From the NCBI GenBank assembly GCA_034190875.2, contig CM067354.1, positions 37,825,646-37,889,645 of the forward strand: 64,000 nucleotides of DNA, in the 5' to 3' direction. Made by a program: the position numbers and the translations under genes. The stretch comes from Urechis unicinctus. Taxonomy: Eukaryota > Annelida > Polychaeta > Xenopneusta > Urechidae. The notes under the pieces are model-generated. The model worked only from the letters and a program-made list of their open reading frames with translations, was not told where the DNA came from and made no database searches. How positions within the stretch are numbered: position 1 is the first letter of the stretch; each line of letters opens with the position of its first letter. Shown here in pieces: positions 42,801 to 51,800 of this stretch.

Positions 42801-45800
42801 GTTGAATAGCTATTCATTACTCAACCTGAATAGACAGAGGAATATAAAAGCTCTGTATGTTTTGTTAAGATTGGCAAGCATGGTGATCCAAATGGAATAG
42901 TAAGGTTTGACACAGAGGCACAGCTACCTAAGACAGTTGAGGAACCAGTGGTTGGTATGAGGACCATGAGGTTTCCTCTTTACCGGAGGGAGGGCACCAA
43001 CGGTACACTCACGGTAGGTCACAGTAACAGCAAAGCTTTAATAAAACAAAGTTTCATTGTCCACTGCACCATGCTCATACGGTGGTGTTTGACAAGGAGC
43101 AATCCAATTCTCTATACTCTTTAAATAGAGTGGCATGTCTTGTAGCTTTCTTGATTGTATTACCCACCAATCTATTCCTCTTGTGTGTCTCAAGGTGTAT
43201 TGGTCAGTGGTTGGACCACTTGACCAGCCACCAGATGTCACCCCTGCCTCAGGTCAGGCTGTGATTGCTGCTAATAGCCGCAGTGGCCAGGTAATCTTTG
43301 ACCTCCTGTCAGATGACGTTCCTGAACTTAACGAAAAGTTCACAGTGGTGTTGACTCAGGTAGAGGGAGGAGCCGAGATTGACACTCAGTTCAATACCTC
43401 AGTGTTCACAGTGCAGTAAGTACATATGTTGTATTTTTATGGTTATATTTTATATCTGCAGTTTAAAATTACCCAGAACGCATATGTCAATTGTGCCCAA
43501 GGATAACTCTCAGATGACTTTTTATAATGATCAATATTTAGGAAGGAATTCCATCACCATGACCTCACTTCCATCACCATGACCTCACTGTGTATGTTAC
43601 AGATATAATGACAACCCCCATGGTAGGTTTGCTATCCACTCCGACTACCAGACGGTTGTAGTACAACCCACCACACTCAACAGACAGCTTCTCCTCAACA
43701 TCTCCAGAGACGACGGGGCCTTTGGCAGAGTCAGAATCAACTTCGCCACTTCTTATGATGAGGTCACTTGATGTCTACTACTCATTGTGTTCTTCAGCAT
43801 TATATTAATGTTAATTTACAAATTTCTGTAAATATGTTCCCTATGGTATTATAAAACCGTTCTACAGCACAGGTCATTGAATATGATAGAGTGATTGATA
43901 TCTTTGTGTTTTCTTCTTTGATGTTTGTTGGATATTGTTTGGTCCTGTGATCTACTTTCATTTCATTACCAAACTACTGACTAAGTGTTTCATACAGGGA
44001 GACATCAAAGCATCTAATATTATCAGCAATCATTATTCCCATGATTTGGATTTGATTATGATTTTCATCATTGGTGGTGTGATTTGACTATGATTTTCAT
44101 CATTGGTGGTGTGATTTGACTATGATTTTCATCATTGGTGGTGTGATTTGACTATGATTTTCATCATTGGTGGTGTGATTTGACTATGATTTTCATCATT
44201 GGTGGTGTGATTTGACTATGATTTTCATCATTGGTGGTGTGATTTGACTATGATTTTCATCATTGGTGGTGTGATTTGACTATGATTTTCATCATTGGTG
44301 GTGTGATTTGACTATGATTTTCATCTTTGGTGGTGTGATTTGCTTGTGGGCTGATGCTGTAGCCGTCACGCGAGCTCTACGACCGGTGGTGGAGTAGCCA
44401 TTTCAGATGGGACAAGTACCAATACGTCCACGTAATGCTTGGCTAGTCACTACCAATCTCTATAAGTTGCTTCATTTATCTCTTAACTTCTTTTGATTTC
44501 TTCATTATATTGCTACTGGTTAGTCATATGCACGAGTCAACTCATCAGTGGCTTCATTGATCTCTTTAAGTTTTCTTGATGCATTCTTACTCAAGATAAC
44601 CTGGATGTATGGTGCCCTCTTCGTGATAACCTAGCTGTATGGTGCCCTCCCACATGATAACCTGGCTGTATAGTGCCCTCCCACATGATAACCTGGCTGT
44701 ATGGTGCCCTCCCCCATGATAACCTGTTTGTATGGTGCCCTCCCCCATGATAACCTGGCTGTATGGTGCCCCCCCCCCTGATAACCTGGCTGTATAGTGC
44801 CCTCCCCCATGATAACCTGGCTGTATAGTGCCCTCCCCCATGATAACCTGGCTGATGCCACCCCCCACATGAGCACCTTTATAGTATGGCGCCCTCCCTT
44901 GATGTTAATTTGTTGTACTACAGGCCCAGCCAGGCATGTCCTACGTACCTCACTCAGGCTCGGTGCTGTTTGAAGATGGCCAATCTGAAGCTCTCATCTA
45001 TGTGGACATTGAGAGCCCGGTTTTTCTGGCTATTGACTCGACCTTTTCAGTCAGCCTGACAGAGATACGCTACATTGGGGTGGGAGGTGTGTGTCATCTT
45101 GAACCATACTTATTATAAATTATCACTAACAATAAAACTGCAATTACCAGCATTTTTTTCCAAAGTATATCATTAACCATAGATTGTGGAATTTGATATT
45201 CTATGTTATGTTGTACCTGTTTCGTACAAATGTTTAGAGAGATTTTACCTGCCCTATGTCTGTGCCTTTCAGTGACAATACCTCCCCAACTTGACTCTGA
45301 ACACTCCCAGGCCAAGGTCACAGTGCCTGCTGAGGCTGCCAACAGTGAGGTCGGCTTCGAGGCCACTGTTTTGGCTGTGGGTGATGGTAGGTGTCTAGTT
45401 CTGACAGGCTGTCAATGTCCGTGTGGCTGATAACCAATTGAATGACTTACAACATAAAAGAAATAGATTTGCAGTTGCATATCTAATGTGTGTGATGTGG
45501 ATAGGCAATGGTGAGGTAGAAGTGACAATGAAGCGATGGGGTACATATGGTATTGTGGATATAGACTGGCAAGGCAGTGTTCCGTTAGTTAATCTGCCCC
45601 GATGGCTTCAACACAGGGGCTGTTGTGCCAGACACAGGGACCATACGCATGGTACAGGCACAGGAAACAGAGAAGAGATCTCCGTACAGGTACGTATTCT
45701 ATCAAGGTACACTGTGCATCAGGTGATGTTGATTTCAGCTTGCTATCTTACAGAGAATACTTCTGTTACATGTACAATGAACAACATCATACTATCGTGA

Positions 45801-48800
45801 TAATCAGTTCCACGAAAGACCTTTCTTGAATATACCCGTTGTTGATATGTTTCCACTAAGCGATAAATTCGAAGATAATATAAACCAAGAAATATAGACT
45901 TTAAATGATTTTACCTTCTATGTCAGGTGTTGGCCCAGACGAGGCGTGCCGAGCTCTTCCATCTTTACATCCCTCGTCTCCCAGCAGCCTCTGTACCAGG
46001 AGGGGCTCGTCTTCGTCCTGGAAGCACCGTGTGTCGTTTAGATCCTCATGGGCTGGTACGGATTGATGAGGCATCCCGGCAGATACTTGTCAATGAAAAC
46101 ACTGACCGTGAGGTTGAGGTGGGTTTCATGATGTGAGATCATATTGAGGTCAGCACTCTTCATCCTCCTCATCAAGCAGAATATTGTTTTGCTGCTGACA
46201 AAATTGTAAATATGATGCAGCCAGATGGAATTATTCTCCCCATATTCAGTACCCAACACTCCCCACATCCCACCACATGCACCTACACCATGCAATGATT
46301 GCAGCTTATTGATCCCATACCTCTCCTTAATTGATAGGTATGTAGCACCTGTAATTAATGAGACATTACTGTTCATGTGTCAGGTGAGTGTAGGTGTTGA
46401 GCGGCTTTATGGATCAGAAGACAGTATACAGGTACGCTATACCACAGTCAGTGGCACAGCCCTGGCTGATGTGGATTACAGGGCCGTGGAAAATGGGGCT
46501 ATCACACTTGCTCCGGCACAGACAGCCGCCACCATCTACATACAGGTGTAGTGTTACATAAAGAACCTGTCAACCAAACATACATGTTCCTTGATTAAGA
46601 AAAATAAACAACAGATTCTGTTGACCACAACCATTAAATATTGGACTTCTGGGATTCTGATAGCGAGACATTATTTTGCAGGTGTTATGGGATGATGAGC
46701 CTGAGGAGGATGAATACTTTCTCGTGAACCTGACCTCCGTCACCCGCTTACCTACTGACCTCACACAATGTAAGATGTACTTTTATATAGTTGTTGCCCA
46801 AGAGAGTTGGACATTAGCGATTGATTCTATGGAGAATTGTGGCCATCTACCCTATGAATGGCATGCAAACAAAATCAATCATTCCCACACTGATGTTGAT
46901 AACTGTTCTGTTGGTTAAAAATATCTTCATATGGAAGAGTAAAGTAAATTTCGGGACACTTGCCACTATATTTATTGATATAACCCCTCTGGCCTGGATG
47001 ATCTGTCTTTTTAATTGTTTGTTTAAGAATGGAAACCAGTATATTTGCATCAGCCAACAAGAGAGGTCCATTTTTATATATATTTTGAGTGACACCCATT
47101 CATGAGATAATTCAGGTTGTACTGACCCTGTGTAACAGCTGTGTCACCGCGACTCAGAGAGCTCTATTCGTCTGCAGTTGTGACCATTCACCATAACAGT
47201 GACCCGTATGGTGTGGTCAGTATCACGGCCAGTCCGACACGAGCTGACGAGCCATCCAGTGTAACACTGACTGTCATCAGAACAGGTGAAGTCACCAAGC
47301 TTAGCATTATCATCCTCTTTACTGCTGCATTGATTATCTTTTATGAATTATGTTATGGTATATACAGGTACAATCACTTTGCCACCTAAAACACAGATTT
47401 TAAATCAATTTATAAATACCTGTTGTTATCTGCTGTCAGGTGGCAGCTTTGGCAGCATTCGTATCCAGGTGCGTACAGTTGGGGGCGGGGAGGCATGGGA
47501 TCGCTTCATCGACAGCACACCTGGAGGAGCTAATGAGACAATCGGACAGGTGCTTGGAAACAGAGACCCCGACCGTCAAGCCCGGCTTGGTGAAGATTAC
47601 AGTGGTGTTGATGTCAACCTAGACTTCCTTGTAAGTGGTTGTCATAGAACTAACTTGATGCCTAGGCTAGGATGTGATTTCCTTAATGCTCATGGTCACC
47701 CAGTGTTTGCATGGTTCTAATTTCCTACATCTGTGTGATTAGGATTCAGAGACTGAGAAGGATGTGGTACTCTATATCACAGATGACCTTCACCCTGAGG
47801 ATGATGAGTTTGTGTTTGTCTTCATCACGGCACTAACTGATGGTGTCCGTGTGGCACAGCCCAGTACTGACCTGGGTCTCCAGGTAAACACTGAGCCACA
47901 GCTTCTGGCAGCACTGATCATCAAACACTTGGTGATGTGATTTTGAACACTGCTGTGTTGCTATGTGACTGATGGCATCAGAAATCCCTGTTATCCATTT
48001 TAACTCATCATATCCCAACAACATACATGGCCATGATACTTCACATGGGGACAGATGCACAATGCCAAAGACATAGCTGTATATAGTAATGGTTGACTAC
48101 ATGTTAACCGTTGGTTATGGATATGTGTTTGTAACCAGGGTTACGCTGTGGTTACCATAGCTAAGAATGACTACTGGAATGGTAACCTAGGTTTCTACCC
48201 AGTCAACAGCTCCAGTGTGACAGTGGATGAGGATACTGGCTCTCCTGCAGTTCTCACCATACAGCGACAAGATGCCTCATTCGGCATTATAGAGGTCACT
48301 ACCACCACCCTTTATTGGCCTTTTTTTGTGACCTATATATCGTCTGAAAAATTTTACATAATAAGAAATTCATTGTTGAAAGAGCATTATTAATCGCTTT
48401 ACAGAACATAATTTGTGGGTAGATTAATTTTGAATATACCTGGCAGGTGTTGTGGAGGGCTGTAGTGGAGATGGACTCTGAGGCAGCTCGCTCGGACAGG
48501 ATTGATCTCTTCACCGAGCTTCCGACCACCACGGGCAAGGTGTCATGTGCTACTGGTGTCACGTTCTGCACATTTCAAGTGCACACTGTGCAGGACCAGG
48601 TGAGATAATTCTGCTGTCACACATGACATGAACCTAGTACATTCTTTTGAGCTCATAATGGTTGTTTTTTTATCACAAATAAAGTCTGTTTGTGGCACTT
48701 ATTTGTCGTAAACAGAGGCCGGAAAATGCAACATGGTTCTTGATTGAGCTGTTCCTTTCTGCCGCGGGAAGCAGCCAGGGGGCTCAGATCGATCGTAATC

Positions 48801-51800
48801 GGAGGTTTGCCAATGTGACCATGTTAGCCAGCGATTATCCTAATGGACGCCTACAGTTCGCAGCTGAAGCCAGGTCAATACTACACACTGTAGATATTGA
48901 TTCATGAATAATTAATTGATTCATTGATTTATTAATACATACGATAAGGAGTAATTTTTATATCCAATTCTACAAGTTTGATGCATTGTAATATAGTCTA
49001 GCACTCAGCTCCAGGGAAAACTCCTAGCCACTGCTTGGCACTTTATCCTGTACTTTGTGCTGTGCCAGGCTGGTGTACGTCGACGAGTCGTCCACACGAG
49101 TAAGCCTGCAGGTGGAGAGGCTAGGTTATCTAGACAAGCGTGTATTGGTGGAGTACACTACCACGCAGCTTGACACCCCCGAGACAGTGGCTGGTGTCAA
49201 GATCTACCCAGCCCTGGAGGGGGCTGATTACATGGGGGCAGGCGGGCAACTTGAGTTCCCTCCTGGGGTGGTGTGTATATATCTTAAAAAGATGGCTCCC
49301 TGTCGTGCTCATTGATAGGGTCAATAAATGCTGACTCGCATCGTATTAACTTGCGTGTTTGTCGTCGTGCAGGCTGTGAGGGTGATTGATATCAGTATGG
49401 ATCCCTTCACCGCATCGGACAACCCGTTCCCTAAAGCCTTCTATGTCCATCTCAACCTGCCCTCCTCTAATGCCGAGTAAGTCCATCATCGTCTTCTGAT
49501 ATTGTACCACACAAGGAATGCTGCTGATGAGACAGTACATTGACTATCATGAAGATGTCTGAGGATGCTTGAATTAAAAGATTTAAGGGGTATTCCCATA
49601 TATTGTTGTTGTTCTATCAATATGCAGACTTGGAGAAGCTGATGCCATGGTGACCATTGTAGATGACCAGGATATAGATGTGTGGGCCGCATGGCCGCTG
49701 ATACAAGGATCAATGAACAATGAGTCCATACACAGGTGAGTATCTGTGATTACTGCCTTCCACATGCCATGTATCACGATGAGAAACCTCTTGTATTGTT
49801 TGTTGTTGCCGTTGACAGTACATTTGACACGTTGAAGAGAGCCATCCCGGGTTACATGAGCCATGATCAGCTGACTGTGACGGAGACCATTTTGACGAGG
49901 GTACTGCAGCAGGCAAGGACTACACCGTGAGTCGAACATGGTCACACATAAGCTCTTATGTCTGTTGTGATGCAAAAACAGGTGTATTTGGCCGGAGGTG
50001 CTGTAGTCAACTTTGATACAGTTAAACAGCGTGTTATTTTGGCTGAACATGTTGTTAGCTATCGGTTCCCCCACGGTACTTCTCTGACCTACTTATGACT
50101 TCACTAACCACCTTCTCCAGATTAAATGCTGCTGCCAGTGCTGGTATACTGAGTGTCTTCTGTCGCCTGCTGGACGCTGAGCATGCTGAGGATGCCGTCA
50201 GGGGGCGCTGGGAGCTGTCCCGTCAGGTGGAGGAGTATGCTTATAGCCTGGTGCAGCACAGAGACTGTGTGGACAGGTGAGGTTGGTGAACTGCATAAAT
50301 GTCTTGACATGTGAGGCTCATTAATAATTGGTGTCACTACAGGTGAGGCTTGTTAACAATAGGTGTCAGGACAGGTAAAACTTGTTATAAATAGTTTATG
50401 TATGAGTAAGATCGAGATTATGTAAGGCATGTAAGAACATGTAAACAATACTTATCTGGTCATATGAAATCAAGATGAATAGACATTTGTTTCACTTAAA
50501 TTATCATGAATCAAATGATATTTGGAAAAAATCATGCAAATGGAAAACTTTGCTGACCATATTTTTCCCTATGATTTAAGTCCGCATTATTTCACTTCTG
50601 GAGAGTGCCCCCTCCTCCACATTGAGGTTGTTAAAGACTACCCTGAAGGTGTGAATGGCTACCAGTACAGCACCAGGTAGGTACTCTCTGTCATACTGCT
50701 ATAGGTGGGTGATACCATGAGGGGTTTAGTGGGGTGGATACCATGGATATTGACATGGAACTTGATTGCATTGCATCAGACGCTATATGTAACTCATCAA
50801 CGTGGTGTTTGTATAACAGTCAGGATGACAACCTGCGCCTGCCGTCCAACATTATGCGAGTCCAGGAACATGGACGTGACTCAAGCAACCCCAGGGTATG
50901 TCACCACGCAAATATCTGATCTAGGACAATTGAATTTCTGCTCATAGAAGCCGTATTACAAAAACCATATTTAATGTAACTATCTCTCTGTTTTCTATGT
51001 ACTTGGTAGACACAGATGTTGTTTTCATATTGATGATGATGGTCCCTATTTTTTTAAGTGTAAGTTAATGCATCATAACGTAACAGTGTTACAGCCTGGC
51101 CATCATAGAGTACAGCAGTGATCATTGGTTCACAAGACAAGACACAAAGCTACTGAACAATAAGGTCTCTTCACCTCACGTCTCCTTGCGCTAATCCACC
51201 AATTATTCCTAATATTTGCTTAGCCTAAAGACTTGTGCATGTGATTATAGGTGCCTTGATTACAGGTGTTGTGTATGTGATTACAGGTACTGTCATCAAG
51301 CCTCCAGGATCAAGAAGCTCGTTTCCTTGATGAACCTGTCAGGTTCCGCATCTACACCCCTGACAAGAATCTGGCTGCTAGAAGAGCGAGGTGATTTTCT
51401 GAAACTCATCGACTGAATTACGCTGTTCTTAACCCAGACTATAACATGACAAGTTGTCTCGTGATTTTGCTAATTGCTTGATCTTCAGTTGCCAGTACTT
51501 CAGTGAGGACCTGGAACTCTGGACGACGGGGAATGACGTCTGCAGTGTAGTGAATAACCTGGCCCTGGCGTTGGACACGCATGTGGACTGTGCCTGTAAA
51601 CACATGAGCCTCTACACGGTGGTGTCTGACGTGGCCAGACCGGATCTTATTGGTTACCCTCTCTGGTTCCACATTGCCTGCTTCATCTGTATCGTAAGTC
51701 ATATCGTAGTGGTCTGGCAACAGATTGAGGTCATTGGATGGTGTCACATCCTGTGATCATGTTAACAACCGCATTAATTACCTGTATGTCGATCATCTTA

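Noticed and set aside
44587-44876. Minus-strand glycine-rich repeat ORFs resembling a structural protein
   Set aside because: Product of the 31-bp minisatellite; no start context or splice evidence.
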